From: Colletotrichum lupini
Lineage: Eukaryota; Ascomycota; Sordariomycetes; Glomerellales; Glomerellaceae
NCBI RefSeq assembly: GCF_023278565.1
Contig: NC_064678.1
Location: 5,642,001-5,706,000, forward strand
Length of the DNA: 64,000 nt
Direction of reading: 5' to 3'
A program made the translations under genes and the position numbers. This document shows positions 1 to 11,997 of this stretch, one piece after another (the first letter of the stretch is position 1; every line of letters begins with the position of its first letter). Below the pieces are notes generated by a model. It searched no databases. It saw only the letters and a program-made list of their open reading frames with translations, and was not told the DNA's origin.

Positions 1-935
1 GACTGTAGACTGTGCCTTCTCGGAAACAGTATCCTCCTTCACATCGGAGGTCGATGGTCGAGCTGCAGGCGCAGGGCTGCCGGAGTCGGCATCCGGCTGG
101 GGAGACGAGTAGACGTTGGAGACATCGGGGGTATAGTCCTGCGGTTTGTTAGCATTTCGTTTCAGAGTCGACGAGCTGTCAGAGAACATACGCCGTTGAC
201 CACGGACTGGCGATTGGGTGTGGATGCGACAGCAGAAGCGCTGCCACCATTAAGGGACACCGAGTCTTCGGCGGCGAGCCAGTTGACGCGGATCTTGCGC
301 TCGATGAGTGAAGACTTGTCAGTCTGGTCGAGCTGTGTTATCAGGCGTTGCGTTAGCTTGTGCGCCAGACCTTCGGAATCAATGTGGGGGTTTTCGTACA
401 ATGTTTGCAATGCTCGCAAACTCCTTGTCAGCAGTGATGGAGACTGATTGGACCAGGAACTTGTCGCGGCACTTGGTGTCGAGAGCCGGCTCTGCCTTCA
501 TGGCCTGGAGAAGGACTGAATACTGTGAGTGACATGTGACCACCTGGCGTTTGCGCAGAGCACCAACCTGTAACCTCGACATCTTGTCCAGGTTCAACAC
601 GGCCCGAGTTGGGGCGAACGCAGTACCTGGAGATATCGTCAGTCGCTTACGAAGGCTGCACGGCAGGCAAGGGATCGTACTGCTTCGGGGCGGTGGTTTT
701 GACCTGGTCGCATAATCTGTGAGCAAAGGGTGACGTGACAGCCGAGGGATTGGGTGGCCGCATACCTTGAAGGCGATGGGGGACTGGTTCGGGTTCTTGA
801 TCCGCAGAATCCGAGCGACTTCGACAGTGAAGGGACCTGGGAAGAAGAGAATTGTCAGCACCACACAAGATGGGATGCGCGCAAGGAGGACCTACGCTTG
901 AAGCTCAACTCGGTGGGCTCGATTTCGACCGACAT
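1..935 (-). CDS. scs2: VAP/Scs2-type MSP-domain protein, 3' end cut by window edge
   Basis: Partial gene. Predicted exons on the minus strand are 935-896, 836-766, 703-681, 626-568, 515-400, 332-192 and 138-<1, giving 196 in-frame codons. The start MSVEIEPTELSF is followed by the Major Sperm Protein core: RPFTVEVARILRIKNPN, then KTTAPKQYCVRPNSGRVEPG, then VLLQAMKAEP. These are hallmarks of VAP proteins, tail-anchored ER proteins that bind FFAT motifs of lipid-transfer and contact-site partners. KTTAPKQYCVRPN is the conserved FFAT-binding surface. Exon 6 carries KIRVNWL, the end of the MSP region, and exon 7 is a Ser/Pro/Asp-rich linker. The coiled coil and C-terminal membrane anchor expected in the family lie beyond base 1. 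Exon 3 is only 23 bases. Splice joins all keep phase, so family identity is very likely; exact ends rest on consensus splice sites. Confidence 0.9.
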
Positions 936-2260
936 GGTGGGTTTGGGGCGGATGCGAAACTAGTGGGTGATGATGTAGAGTAGATTAGGAGAATCCGGCG
1001 CAATCGAAACAGGCCTCGGCCTGGGCTAACGGGAGGAAGAGAATTTGCGAGATAAATGTGAGGGGGCGAGACGATGTCGAAGGAGTGTTGCGCGCGGGGC
1101 GATATTAGAAAAGTCGATGGGTTGTAAGGTAAGGTCAAGGTTTCTTGAAAGAGTACGAACGTAAGGAGGGAACCTGTGGTAAGGTATGGTGAGGTAAGAA
1201 AGGCAAGCAGGGTAATTGACCACGGTTCGGGACGGGTACGAAGTACGGGCAGAAAAGCAGGTGTTTCGCACGCAAGAAAGAGCCCACGACGTAATACACA
1301 CCACCGTAAGGCAAGGTACCTAAGCAGCGTGGCAGCTAAGGTACCTAACCAACGACAAACTGGGCTGGGCTCGATTGGGATAGGGAGGATGCGCACACAA
1401 AGTCCGGCTTCTGGGCAAACCAATTCCTCTCCAGACTCCCACTCTCACTCTCAGTTTCGGGCAGTCCAGGCCAGTTTTCATTAAGGTACACTCTAGACTC
1501 TCTAGCCCCCCAGTGGCCCCCTTACAAGTTTAGCGGACGGTCAATCGGAGTCGCGCTCTGGGGCCTCGGGCCTCCACTCGCAGCTTCCCTTGGGAACTTG
1601 GGGCAGGGGTGGTTAATCCGGGCCCGGGGGTTTGATTGATCATGTTCATCCACTAAAAGTGGAAGGGACCCCTTCATGTGGCGCTTCTAATTATACCAGG
1701 TACTATGACGGTACTTGGCTCTGTCGACGAACCTATGCAGTACCTGTATTGTCTTCAGTCTTTGAAGGAAGGAACTTATTGGTGTCTTGACAGCTCTGGA
1801 CGAACTAGACCTGATTCTAAATTCAAGATAGAATCCAACGAAGAGATAGGGACAGAGAGAAACATCAATTAGGTACTTACGTTACCTGGCAAAGCATGAG
1901 GAATAAAGAGCTCCAGAGTCCGTGTTGTCGGTCCCTCCCGCGCTCCAGCCACTGCCAGGTCGCCCCTCTATCCACAGCTCTCATCGGAGAAGGCACCTGC
2001 AGATGACGTCTCGGGAAACAACCACTCAATAGTGCCTGCCGTGCCAGCTTTGTTCATACAGCAACGGGAATATCTCGAATCTTATTCACAACTCACCTCA
2101 TCTCCGATAGGTAAGCCGAGGAGGATACAAATTGCGATTCACACATCGCTTTCACATACTCTTATTCAAAGACTTTTTGTCCTCATTCAAGCAGACAGAT
2201 TCCCTCACCACCCGAGAAAAACAACCCCGCCATCTACCACCACCACCACTATCCACCAAA
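936..2260. other. Intergenic, divergent VAP/UBX promoters
   Basis: No convincing coding exon on either strand. It holds several copies of a short AAGGTAAGG / TAAGGTACCTAA motif (around 1125-1140, 1172-1198 and 1308-1350) that recurs in other gene-free parts of the window. A C/A-rich leader precedes the UBX start at 2261. Confidence 0.7.
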
Positions 2261-3413
2261 ATGACACAGTCAGATCTCGACCAACTGCTCGACATGGGCT
2301 TTGAGAAGGCCCGGGCCGAGCTTGCCGTGAAGAAGACTGGAAACCGTGAGTGCCTGACCTATACTATCCGACAAAGATTCATCAAGCATTGTGACAAGAA
2401 AGTGTGAGATGGTGTTGCTGAATGATCACAGTGAACGGAGCTCTCGAGTGGCTCGAGACCAACCAAGACAAGCCCCTCGAAGAGCTTGCTACCGCTACTG
2501 AAGCTAAGAAGGACGATGATGACGATGATGCCGCTGAAGTCCAAGCCAACATCGAGGCTCTTGAGAACGGCGGTACGGCAAAGTCTCTCGTCTGCAACGA
2601 ATGCGGCAAGCGCTTCAGATCTCAGGATACTGCCTCATACCACGCAACAAAGACGTAAGTTGTCACGATCCAATCACCACCACCATTGAATTCAATTCGC
2701 TACACTCAAGTTTCCATCGTTACAGGACAGACTGGGCATGCTGAGTACTCACACCGAATACCAGGGACCACACCGACTTCTCAGAGTCGACTGAGGAGAT
2801 TGCTCCACTGACAGAGGACCAGAAGAAGGAGAAACTCGTCCAGCTCCGAGAGCAGCTCAAGGAGGAGAAGGCGAAGCAGGCCCTCCTCGACAAGGAAGAC
2901 GCCAAGCGTAATGAGAAGATTCGCATGAAGGCCACAAAGGAGACCCAGGAGGCCAAAGAAGAGCTGGCGCGCAAGGAGCAGATCAAGGAGGCCGCCAAGA
3001 AGCGCCAGGAGAAGCAGGACGACATCGAGGCGAAGCGCCGCATCAAGGCAAAGATCGAGGCCGACAAGGAGGAGCGTCGCCGCAAGGCCGAGGAGGCCAA
3101 GGCCGCGAGAGAGGGAAGAGCCCCCGAATCTGCCCCGGCCGCCGCCGCCGCCGCATCTGCTGGCCCGAAGACGGTCGCCAATCACAACGAGGCTCGCTTG
3201 CGCTTACAGACCGCCGGCGGCAACGTCGTCAAGACCCTGCCTGCTGAGACCACGTTGTTCGAGGTGGCGGAGATGCTCCGGTCCGAGACCGGAACGGCAG
3301 TCACGAGCTTCTCGACCACGTTCCCTCGCAAGACGTTCGAGGGCCACATGGATCTTAGCAAGACCTTGAAGGAGGCAGGGCTCACTCCCAGCGCCGTTCT
3401 CATCGTCAAATAA
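2261..3413 (+). CDS. UBA - C2H2 zinc finger - coiled coil - UBX domain protein
   Basis: Exons 2261-2345, 2432-2654 and 2765-3413 encode 318 residues. The N-terminus (MTQSDLDQLLDMGFEKARAE) is a UBA ubiquitin-binding domain with the MGF loop. A stretch of Asp/Glu follows, then a zinc finger CNECGKRF...H...H (C-x2-C-x12-H-x5-H) split by intron 2, then a long Lys/Glu/Arg-rich coiled coil. The C-terminal ~80 residues form a UBX fold (RLRLQTAGGNVVKTLPAETT near its start, ending SAVLIVK). The family bridges ubiquitylated clients to the AAA ATPase Cdc48/p97. Architecture resembles human UBXN1 plus a zinc finger. The UBX region has TFPRKTF where a p97-binding FPR turn is expected, so Cdc48 binding is plausible. 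Start chosen at the first ATG, directly after an A-rich leader (ACCAAAATG). Confidence 0.92.
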
Positions 3414-4409
3414 GCGTTCTAGGATGAGCAGATTCGGGAGTTTTATTCTCCCAGGTTTCTTAAAGGACCCAGAGCCCAGGAAATCGAGGACCCGGAAGAT
3501 TGCATTAGATGATGGCGTTGCGGATGTCAGGGGGTTAGTCAAAAAAACACTCATTGAGTGTGAAAAGAATTGAGAAACAGTCAACGATATCTTCCTACAG
3601 TTTTTCCGCTCTCCTCCTTTTCTGATGTGACTGCAATTAATACACGTCCAGCCGAAGCTGGAAGGAGCGTGAGCTTGAACTTAGCAAGGTCAGCAGTGGA
3701 ATCGTGGACTACATAAGGGTGAGATAGCGTATGTCGGAGTATCATGGACGGTGAGGCTGACCCGACTGTTTACCGAAATTCAATGATACGCGAATACTGG
3801 GTGGGCAATGACGAAGACACAGTATCGAGACTGTAGCCGTCAATTGACAAGGTCTGAATTACATAGTCTTACCCACGAGCACCAGTAACCATGTGACTCA
3901 TCGACTTGACAAACATGTTAACCCTAGCGAGGCTCGACATGTAGGTTGTAGTCTGCCTCACTCTCACCCATCAACATATCCCGATTGGGGCATGCCGATG
4001 ACGTGGGGAATGGTGACATACATGTGCTGACTACCCCGTATAGGTGTTGGTTTTCGGCTAAGTAGGAATCACAGTCACCAGTTTCCAGAAGTCGAGAAGC
4101 CAAGGTAGAGTCATAAGCCATTCCAACTCGAGCTAAGCTGGTGTATCATGTCGACATCCACGGCTCACTCCGTTCACCGCGCGGGGTCCCGGTATTTTCA
4201 AAGCATGCCAAATTCCACTTTCATTTTTTGAGGATGTCCAGTGAACTCCGCGTAGAGAGCGTCTTCACATTATCGTATGAGAGCTACTCTGTCCAGGCAG
4301 CAGGATATCGTGCCTCCACCCAATCCTTTATGATCGCGCGAATCGTAGAACCCCCGGATCCATGCAGTTGAAGTTACAAAGGGAAGGAAATCGTCGCAGG
4401 AAAAATCGC
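3414..4409. other. Intergenic, convergent 3' regions
   Basis: Stretch between the convergent UBX and ribosomal P1 genes. I see only 3' UTR-like sequence and short non-conserved ORFs. Confidence 0.7.
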
Positions 4410-4984
4410 TTAGTCGAAGAGACCGAAGCCCATGTCCTCGTCGGACTCCTCCTTCTCTGTAGCGGCTGTCAGTATTTGTTTCGTGCACAACTTCGTGTAC
4501 ATGGCTGTGGGATTTCAACGTACCCTCCTCCTTGGGTGCCTCCTCGGCGGCAGCCTCGGTAGCACCGCCAGCGGCAGCGCCGCCGGCAGCGGGGGCAGCA
4601 GCGCCACCACCGGAGCCAACGTTGGAGAGCAGGTCCTTGACGTCCTTGCCCTCAAGAGCCTATGTGAAATCTCAAATCAGCCTTCGATGTTCTTCCTCGA
4701 ATCGGTGGAAAATATTGTCGTCGCGTCGTACCTTGGCGAACAGGGAGGTCCAGATGGGCTCGACTTCCTCGATCTTGGCAGCCTTGATCAGGGTCTGGAG
4801 CTTGTCGGCCTAAAAATCCCAACACTGTTAGTCTCGTTCCTTGTCGTGATATTTTGGTATTATTTGATATAATTTATTTATTTTCGTGGCGGGGTGACTC
4901 GAGGGGCGGACGCACAGTGATCTCGACACCATCATCGGCGAGGATGAGGGCCGCGTAGGAAGAGGCGAGCTCGGCGGTGGACAT
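4410..4984 (-). CDS. RPP1: 60S acidic ribosomal protein P1
   Basis: Exons on the minus strand are 4984-4916, 4809-4732, 4659-4524 and 4456-4410, giving 109 residues, the usual P1 length. The N-terminus ([20 protein letters not shown]) and [21 protein letters not shown] are P1-specific. A Gly/Ala hinge ([16 protein letters not shown]) and acidic tail ending [13 protein letters not shown] follow. That C-terminal peptide is nearly invariant; it contacts translation factors at the ribosomal stalk, where P1/P2 heterodimers attach to P0. Three introns in so short a gene is common for ribosomal genes of filamentous fungi. Divergent from the DUF2408 gene across about 780 bases. Confidence 0.97.
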
Positions 4985-5765
4985 TGTGACTGATTTGGGC
5001 GTTTGCGACTGGAGGTTGTCTTCGCGGATGGTGAGTGTGATTTGCAAAGGAGCAGTCAATATGGTATCGCGAGGTCATCCACCGAGTCAAAATTTGGCAG
5101 GGCTTTCAAGACCTAATGAACATTCGGCGGTTTCGGTTAAAGCCCGCCTGCAGTGGGTCTATCTTCAAGATCTGTGATTGGACACAGGTGCGAGCCAATA
5201 GGATCCCGGATCGACGACCTGGACATGCCTGCCCCGCTGCCGTCGGTGACACTTGGGTCATGCCCCACATCGATACCTCGATTTGACTTTCCAAGCAGGT
5301 CAGTCACCCCCACCTTCTCTATCAGAAGCGTCGCTGGTTGAGGTGCACCTTTCCATTGGTTTCCGGCCGAGCCAACGAGCGCATCATCCGCATTTTACTG
5401 ACATACGCAATCCCATCTGCGCATCTTCTACGGATGCCACGGCAGCCCATTCTTTGCCACAGGCTTCTTACCAATACAACTCTGTTCACCAGCACACAAC
5501 AACCCCAGTGCAACGGGGAATTACATACCTTACACTACCGACGATCGGACTTTAGCTTCCCGGTCCCGACCTGTGAATCACCTTTGGCCCCGCTATCGTG
5601 CTTCGTTGAATGTTGGATCATTGGCAGACCTGCAACGGTATCGACTTCCAGCGCAAGAGGTGCATGCCTTGGCCGTCCATGATCTCGAACACTCGGCAGT
5701 CGCCCATATTCCAGCTCTACAACCCTCCCAGCAACCAACGCCCGTCTTGAGTTACGTCACGCGAG
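4985..5765. other. Divergent promoter region P1 / DUF2408
   Basis: Shared upstream region of two divergent genes. Only short shadow ORFs are present. No TATA element or tRNA stands out. Confidence 0.6.
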
Positions 5766-7342
5766 ATGGATACCCCTACATGCCCCCCGCCGCGGGACGA
5801 CCGCGAGAAGGAGATTCTCGATAAGCTGGTTACGATCCGCGACAGACTTCTGCTCCTGAAGCAGGATCGTACCACTTATATCCGAAGCCAGGACGTTCTC
5901 CCGCTCTACGAAGAGACGATCGAGCAGGTTCGCCTGCTCAATGAAGCCCGGACGTCTGACCGAAGGGAGGAGAATAGAGGTAACGCGCTATCGTCCCGAC
6001 TGTGCGGGGTCAACGGCTAACCCGCGCTGCAGTGGACAGAGTCTTGGAGAGCTGCTTCCAACTACTTTCGCTCTTTTTCATGACCATCGGACGAAACAAC
6101 GAAGCTCCAGCTGCCTATGCCCTGACCTCGACCGTCCGAAGATTGTTGGACCACCTCACCGAAGTCGACTTGTATTCCATCAAGGACTTGGAGAGCATCT
6201 CACACACCCTGACAAAGCTCGAGCAGAATGTCAAGACTACCGAGACCGAGTACCCTCCATATCTCATCACCCTGCTTTCGAACCGACTGGAGCTCTGTGA
6301 CAAGTCTCTGGCAAATCTTCGGAAGCGATTGGAGCGATTCGAGGACCCCCTGCCAAAGACATATGAGAAGCTGATCTCTATCCTGAGATCCATGTCTCTA
6401 GCAAACACCCGAACAAAGGTATGGCCAGCGTCAAGAGGAATGTGACGCGACAAAGCTGACAGTGATACAGTTCTCGCCATCAGAGGTCCAGAAGCTGCAA
6501 GCTCAATTGCGGGAGATCGAGGAGAAGAGACAGGAGGGCAAGCTGCTGACTGCGGACGGAAAGACACCCGGCGGATTTGATGAGGTGACCGCTTTGCTGG
6601 AGAAATGCCTCTTGTGGTCTGATTTCGTTCTTCAGAGGTACGGGATATGCCATCGCCCACGATAACGTCTCTAACCTTTGCTCAGGAAAGGAGTAATTCC
6701 CGACTCTTTCAAGCCAACATACGACATCCTATTCCGCATTCGCAACGAGCTGGAGAAACTCTCGATCACGCAAGCGTGGTCCCTTCGAGAGGCGGATCTC
6801 TTTGACTTCCAGAGACAGTTGGACAAGATCGACGAGAGCCGAATCGACGGCAACTGGGTGGATGACGAAGGCAAGCCTGCAGAGCTCTACGTTCAGCGTG
6901 TAAGTCGGACGAACCTATGTTTTTGACTGAGCTCCACTGACACCGATGACAGACGATGCTCTATCTCATCAGAAGAAGCTACGCCTACATCTACTCGTTG
7001 ATGATTTCGTCAGAGCCCGTTTCCGAAGCCTTGCTGCCGATCTACAACCAGCTCCAAACACTCAAGCGATGTCTCATCGAGGTCAAGAACAGCGGCGGTG
7101 TGCAGTCCGTGAGAGAGCTGTACCCTTACAGCATGAAGGTATGATGTGCTTCATCAATAAGTCGAACCAGACTAACAATTCACTTGCAGCTGCACTCGAT
7201 CGACAACATGCGTCAAGATGGCAAATTCATGATCAACGACGATATCCCGGAAGGGCAGGGCAGTGTAACGGAGCTTCTTGCTGAATGCTTCGAGCTCAAC
7301 TATGAGCTCAGAGTCGCTGCTGAAGAGCAAGCCGAGGCTTGA
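5766..7342 (+). CDS. DUF2408 / UPF0662 family protein (yeast YPL260W/Cub1-like)
   Basis: Six exons (5766-5979, 6033-6418, 6471-6637, 6686-6899, 6953-7138, 7190-7342) give 439 residues; every junction keeps phase. The protein is alpha-helical and soluble, with repeated helical stretches (IRDRLLLLKQDRTTY, LLSNRLELCDKSLANLRKRL, YDILFRIRNELEKLSITQAW) typical of the fungal DUF2408 family, named UPF0662 in yeasts. The budding-yeast member YPL260W has been linked to copper and proteasome phenotypes, but no biochemical activity is established. No signal peptide, membrane segment or catalytic motif is visible. The start fits the 5' end of the conserved region (REKEILDKLVTIRDRL). Confidence 0.85.
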
Positions 7343-9297
7343 TGACGATGAGGAAAAGACCTGTTTTGTTTGGCGTAAACGGACTAGCGATTTGTATCAT
7401 GTCGGTCTTTGTGGGGTTTCTCTCTGGCCAGTGAAACTGTGATGGACGCAGTTTAATGGGAAATGGTTAAACGGGACGAGGCAAACTCAAGTGTACTCAA
7501 TTATGGACCAATGACATGATTTCTTTTCACATTTGGGAACCTGAGCTCGGAGCTCCCTTTCTGCCAGAGATCGGATGGCACCTCAGATGGCTACAGAGTG
7601 ATGGTCAGACGCTGCTCCCGACTCACGGGGGTCTGAACTACATCACACATGGTAGCACGCCAGTTAGCCATGCAATATCGTGGAGTGGTCATGTTCAGAC
7701 TTAGATGCTACACCGGGAGACTATCGAGACCGCAGATCCCTGTTGCCAAATATGCATGCCTTTTGGGAATGCCCAGCTTCGTTCCCTTCTCTTGAAGGGC
7801 TATAGACAGGATGGCACTGTCTTTTATACCAGCGTGAGGTCGGTGTTCTACAGAGAGCCCGCAGTGGATGTTGATTTTCATATTTACGTACCAGACTCTC
7901 GAGTTTCAAATCCCAACACTCGACTTTGGAAGCTCAATATGGCGTAGGGGCCTTGCCATCGTCTCGTTCAACAATGGCGATGTCACAGGAGGGAATACAA
8001 GTTGGTGTTCAGGTGGTAGCCCAGCGCAGCACCTGCTGGTCGAGAATATCTAGGTCGGACGCAATTTGAAAGGCAAGTACCTGACTGACACGGCCCCCAT
8101 CAAATATCCGGGATAGGTACGGAGTGAGTAGGTGAAAAGGTGGTGAAACCTCGTCCGTGTTGTTGAGTCACCCAATTCCCCCAAAATCCCCAGTGCCATC
8201 GGGGCATCGGCTCCAGCTTTCCCACCCCAAGGGATCTTTATCACCTACCCCCGAAAATGGCGAAATTCCCGTCCTCCCCTCGGCCCAGCTCCCGAGCTCC
8301 TCTTCCTCCTCCCGAACGCCAATTGAGAAGGAATTTAAAATGCTCCAGAAGCCAAGAGCCCCTCCTGCTCAACAGCGCTGGGGGAGAAATCCCGCCCGCA
8401 GCGGGGCAGACAGCTGGCTACAGTCGGTTCACGCCGGGTTCGCGCCCTTCGCGCATTCGAGCTCAACCCCGAAGCTTGGGGGGGCAAGGTCCCGGTTTGT
8501 TGGTCTGGGTCAAGAAAGCTAGGTAAGGTGCTGTGTCATCACAGGGCAGCTTCTCAGCCTCTCTGCCCCCCGGGCGGCGCGAGCACCTCAATGGGGACCT
8601 GCGCCGGTCATCGGACCAGCCGAGACTTTCATTTTTTTTTCCTTCCAAGATCCCATCCCGACCACCCCCGCTGCCGTCTTGTGATGCACTTGCCGCTCCA
8701 CCGAGGCAATTGAATCGATCCATATCAGGCCAGTGCCGAGCATGATTGCTGAGCTCTACATGCCGGCGCAGCGACAGATGGGTACCTTATTTCGTACCTT
8801 ACCTTGACTCGATGGGCAGTGCGGGCTTGCACAGCTCCGAGGTGAAGAGCGAAACGGCGAGACGGGGCGGAGTTGGAGCTGGAGGTGGGTGAAGCGGGCG
8901 GGCGGTCTCCACCGAGTTCCCGTATCTCTGTTAGTGACACTTGGGATCAGTCACATAATCACTCATCCACATATCGCGTGAGATGGGATTTCCGTCTTTG
9001 ATATAAAAGAGGATTGGGAGGGTACTGAAAGAACCTGAATGTGCTTCCTATGACCTGTTACTACTTAACTTTACACAACTTACGACCAAATAAGCTTGAC
9101 ATTCCCATCCCTTGCATCACACATCTGCAAGCCATTGACATCTCACCGATAGAGGTCTCACAACTACATACATACCTCACCTTACACATCACACTACCTA
9201 TACCAGCAACCCCCAAACCCTCATCGATAAAGCTACACATCTAACCTTCCATCTCACCACACATCAACACAACCTCACACAACCACCCAAAAGGCAA
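7343..9297. other. Intergenic, 3' of DUF2408 and promoter of the 9298 gene
   Basis: About 1.95 kb without a supportable gene. Open frames at 8150-8750 are short, Pro/Ser/Arg-rich and lack conserved motifs. From about 9040 the plus strand becomes A/C-rich, typical of a fungal 5' leader. Confidence 0.65.
9002..9008 (+). promoter_or_regulatory. Possible TATA box
   Basis: TATAAAA lies 296 bases upstream of the ATG at 9298 and is followed by a C/A-rich leader-like stretch. Position suits a core promoter with a leader of 200-250 bases; no transcript start is known. Confidence 0.4.
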
Positions 9298-9861
9298 ATG
9301 ACAGTCAGGATGTCATCCGCAGAAGACACCTCGGCGCACAAGCGCAACGCCTCGGCAACAAGCGCAGTCCAAACCACACCACCACCCGCAAAACGCCTTC
9401 CTCCTCCCACGGCATCCTCCTCAGTCGCTTCCCTGCCCCCATCCCGCCGCGAATTCCCCCACACAATCGCCCTCGTCCACTACAGCGACGGCGGCGCCGA
9501 CGGCGACATCGCAGCCGCCACGACCGTCATGGGCGCTTTCGCCGCGCTGGCGGACGCCAATGCCGAGGTGAGGAGGATATCGAGGGAGTACGCGGTCCGC
9601 GGGGGCGACGGGATGCCGGAGCCCGCAGCGGACAACGCCGGGAGGGACGTGAATCCCGTGCGGTGGAACGGGCCTGAGGGGAACTCGTGCTGGGTTGAGC
9701 TCCATGCCGTGACGCCGAAGAGCATTGTGCCGAAGAGCGCGTCTGCGTCGCCGCGGCAGAAGCAGGGAGGCGATCAGCAGCAGAAGAAGCTTTACGACTC
9801 TGATGAGGGGGAGGATCCTGATCTTGATGATGAGTTGGATGAGGGCGGTCACTACGACTGA
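9298..9861 (+). CDS. Hypothetical protein with acidic C-terminal tail
   Basis: A single exon of 187 codons, or 183 from a second in-frame ATG at 9310. I do not recognise the family. The first ~50 residues are Ser/Thr/Pro-rich with a small basic patch (PPAKRLPPP). The middle has an ordered-looking segment (TIALVHYSDGGADGDIAAAT, then ALADANAEVRRISREYA, then NSCWVELHAVTPKSIV), perhaps a small alpha/beta fold. The end is strongly acidic (DSDEGEDPDLDDELDEGG) after a Lys/Gln stretch. There is no signal peptide or membrane segment. A TATA-like element and C/A-rich leader upstream, plus GC-biased third positions in the middle, support it being expressed. Function unknown. Confidence 0.7.
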   Translation: MTVRMSSAEDTSAHKRNASATSAVQTTPPPAKRLPPPTASSSVASLPPSRREFPHTIALVHYSDGGADGDIAAATTVMGAFAALADANAEVRRISREYAVRGGDGMPEPAADNAGRDVNPVRWNGPEGNSCWVELHAVTPKSIVPKSASASPRQKQGGDQQQKKLYDSDEGEDPDLDDELDEGGHYD

Positions 9862-10269
9862 AGAAAGATGTCTCTTTCCGTTTTCTCTTTTCACGCTCGA
9901 ATTGTTTGGGATTGGAGGGCTCCTTGGGTTTTACGCCTAGGAAGGGTTGAAGTTCATGGCTGGCGAGACGAAGGCCCCATGAGTGTGCGGCTCTATCTGA
10001 TGAGATTCATGAAGAATCGGTCAGTTATTATGGTTATTACGTTACATGTATATGCGGCGGGGCGTTATTATAGATATTGGAAATCCCTCTATTCTATCTT
10101 TCTTTTTAGGTATCTAAAATAACACACAAGATCTCTCTTCTCTCTCTCTACAGTGTCTTTCACGCCAGATGTATGTGAAATCTACGAGAATACCCCTTTC
10201 TACTGTCTTACAATCATCTAGGTCCGCCATGAGCATGGCCGAATCTTTATGATCTACTAATCGGCTGGT
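9862..10269. other. Convergent 3' region
   Basis: Gap between the plus-strand 9298 gene and the minus-strand ligase. It contains a TC-rich run near 10130-10150 and no gene. Confidence 0.6.
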
Positions 10270-11997
10270 CTACAACTTGGCCTTGGGGGCCTCTTGTTGC
10301 TGCATCTTCTCGGCGACGATGCGGCGCTGGATCTTGCCCGTTGCTGTCTTGGGCATCGTCTCGGTGAAATAAATCTGAGATCTTGTTAGTCTAAATTTCC
10401 AGACAATCTCATAAGAGTTTATCAACTAACCTTCTTGGGAACCTTGAACTTGGCCAGCTTCTCCTGCACCCAGCCCTTCAAATCCTCGCCCTTGAGCTGC
10501 TGTCCCGGCTTGAGAACAACGGCAACACCGATATCCTGACCGTACATGTCGTCGGGGATGGCGAAGCTGACGGCCTCGGAGACGGCAGGGTGGCGGGTCA
10601 AGACGTTGTCAAGCTCAATGGGGCTAATCTTCTCGCCGCCCTTGTTGATGAGCTCCTTGATGCGGCCCGTGATGACAATGTAGCCGTCCTCGTCCTTCTT
10701 GCCTTGGTCGCCCGTGCGGAAGAAGCCGCCCTTGGTGTACGACGAGGCGTTGGCGGCGTCGTTGTTGAGGTACCCCTTTGTGACGTTCTCACCACGAATG
10801 CAAATCTCGCCCTCCTGGCCCTGAGCGAGCTCGTCACCAGCGTCGTTGAGGATGCGCACGTCGACGCCCTGGCCGAGGCCGACGGTGCCGGGCTTGCGCT
10901 TCGCGGGCGGGAGGGGGTTGGAGGTCATCTGGTGGGCAGCCTCGGTCATGGCGTAGGCCTCGAGGACGGGCGCCTTGTACGTCTCCTCGAGCTGGTGGAA
11001 GACGGTGGGCGACAGAGGGGAAGAGCAGGAGCGGATGAAGCGAATGGCGGGCAGCGGGCTTGGCGTCGGGTTCTTGAGGAGGATCTGGTGGATCGTGGGC
11101 ACGGCGGTGTACCAGTTGGCCTTGTGGGTGATGAAGTCTCCCCAGAACTCGGTGGCCGAGAACTTGTTCGGGACGACCATGGAGCCGCCGCAGGCTAGGG
11201 GTGCGAGAAGGCCGCAGAGAAGGCCATGGACGTGGAACAGGGGCATGACCAGCATAGTGCGGTCCTCGCTTGTAAGCTGATATGTGTTCTGTATGTTCTC
11301 TATCACTGGTGTTAGCCTGGCATCTCAGCTCCTCTCTCCTGCGAGACTTGGACTTACTCATCGTTCTGGTCAGGTTGCGGTGTGTAAGAGGGACCTATAC
11401 ATGATGTTAGCTTTCCCGTGTTCCTCAACTTCTAGTAGACCGACTACGACTTACAACTTTGGGTCTGGAGGTGGTGCCGCTGGTGTGCAGAACCAAGGCA
11501 ACGTCGTCGGCCTCAGCCTTCAACACCTTCTCAGGCCCCTTGCCCTTGAGCTGTCCCAGATCCTTTACGTCAAGCGCGACCTCCTTCCTGGCCTCATCCC
11601 AGTACGTCTCAGCGATGGCGGCGTTGAACTTCTTGGCGGCCTTGACGGCAGGTGCACCGGCGGCATAGGCACCCTTGGGAACCAACACGATGGCGGACTT
11701 GACGTCCTCAATGTAGAACTCAAACTCGTCCTGCTTGTAGGCCGGGTTCAGAGGCGCAGCGATGCCACGCTGCCATGAGGCGGCTAGGAAGGAGACGATG
11801 AACTCATATGAGTTGACGGTCGCGATGGAAACGGGCGAGGCCTTTGTGATGCCAATGGCGGCCAGCTTCTGCTGGAAGGCCGAGGTCTCCCTCACCAGGT
11901 CGCCGTACGTGGCTGTGAGAGCATTGGGCTTGGACGGCACAATGACGGCCGTGGAGTTGGCCGGGCCGTTGATGGCGGTTTGGAGAGTCAACGCCAT
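10270..11997 (-). CDS. PCS60: Peroxisomal AMP-binding acyl-CoA/oxalyl-CoA synthetase (Pcs60-like)
   Basis: Exons on the minus strand are 11997-11455, 11394-11358, 11299-10431 and 10374-10270, giving 517 residues, the family length. Family signatures in order: P-loop HTSGTTSRPK then VPLTHRNLTRT (split by intron 1), MPLFHVHGL, YAMTEAAHQMTSN (A5), GFFRTGDQG (A7), ITGRIKELINKGGEKISP (A8) and the catalytic lysine motif PKTATGKIQRR. The protein ends in AKL, a PTS1 peroxisomal import signal. These enzymes adenylate a carboxylate and transfer it to CoA. Yeast Pcs60 and plant AAE3 relatives act on oxalate, so oxalyl-CoA formation is the best guess; a different short acid cannot be excluded by eye. Exon 2 is only 37 bases. 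Divergent from SPF45. Confidence 0.93.
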
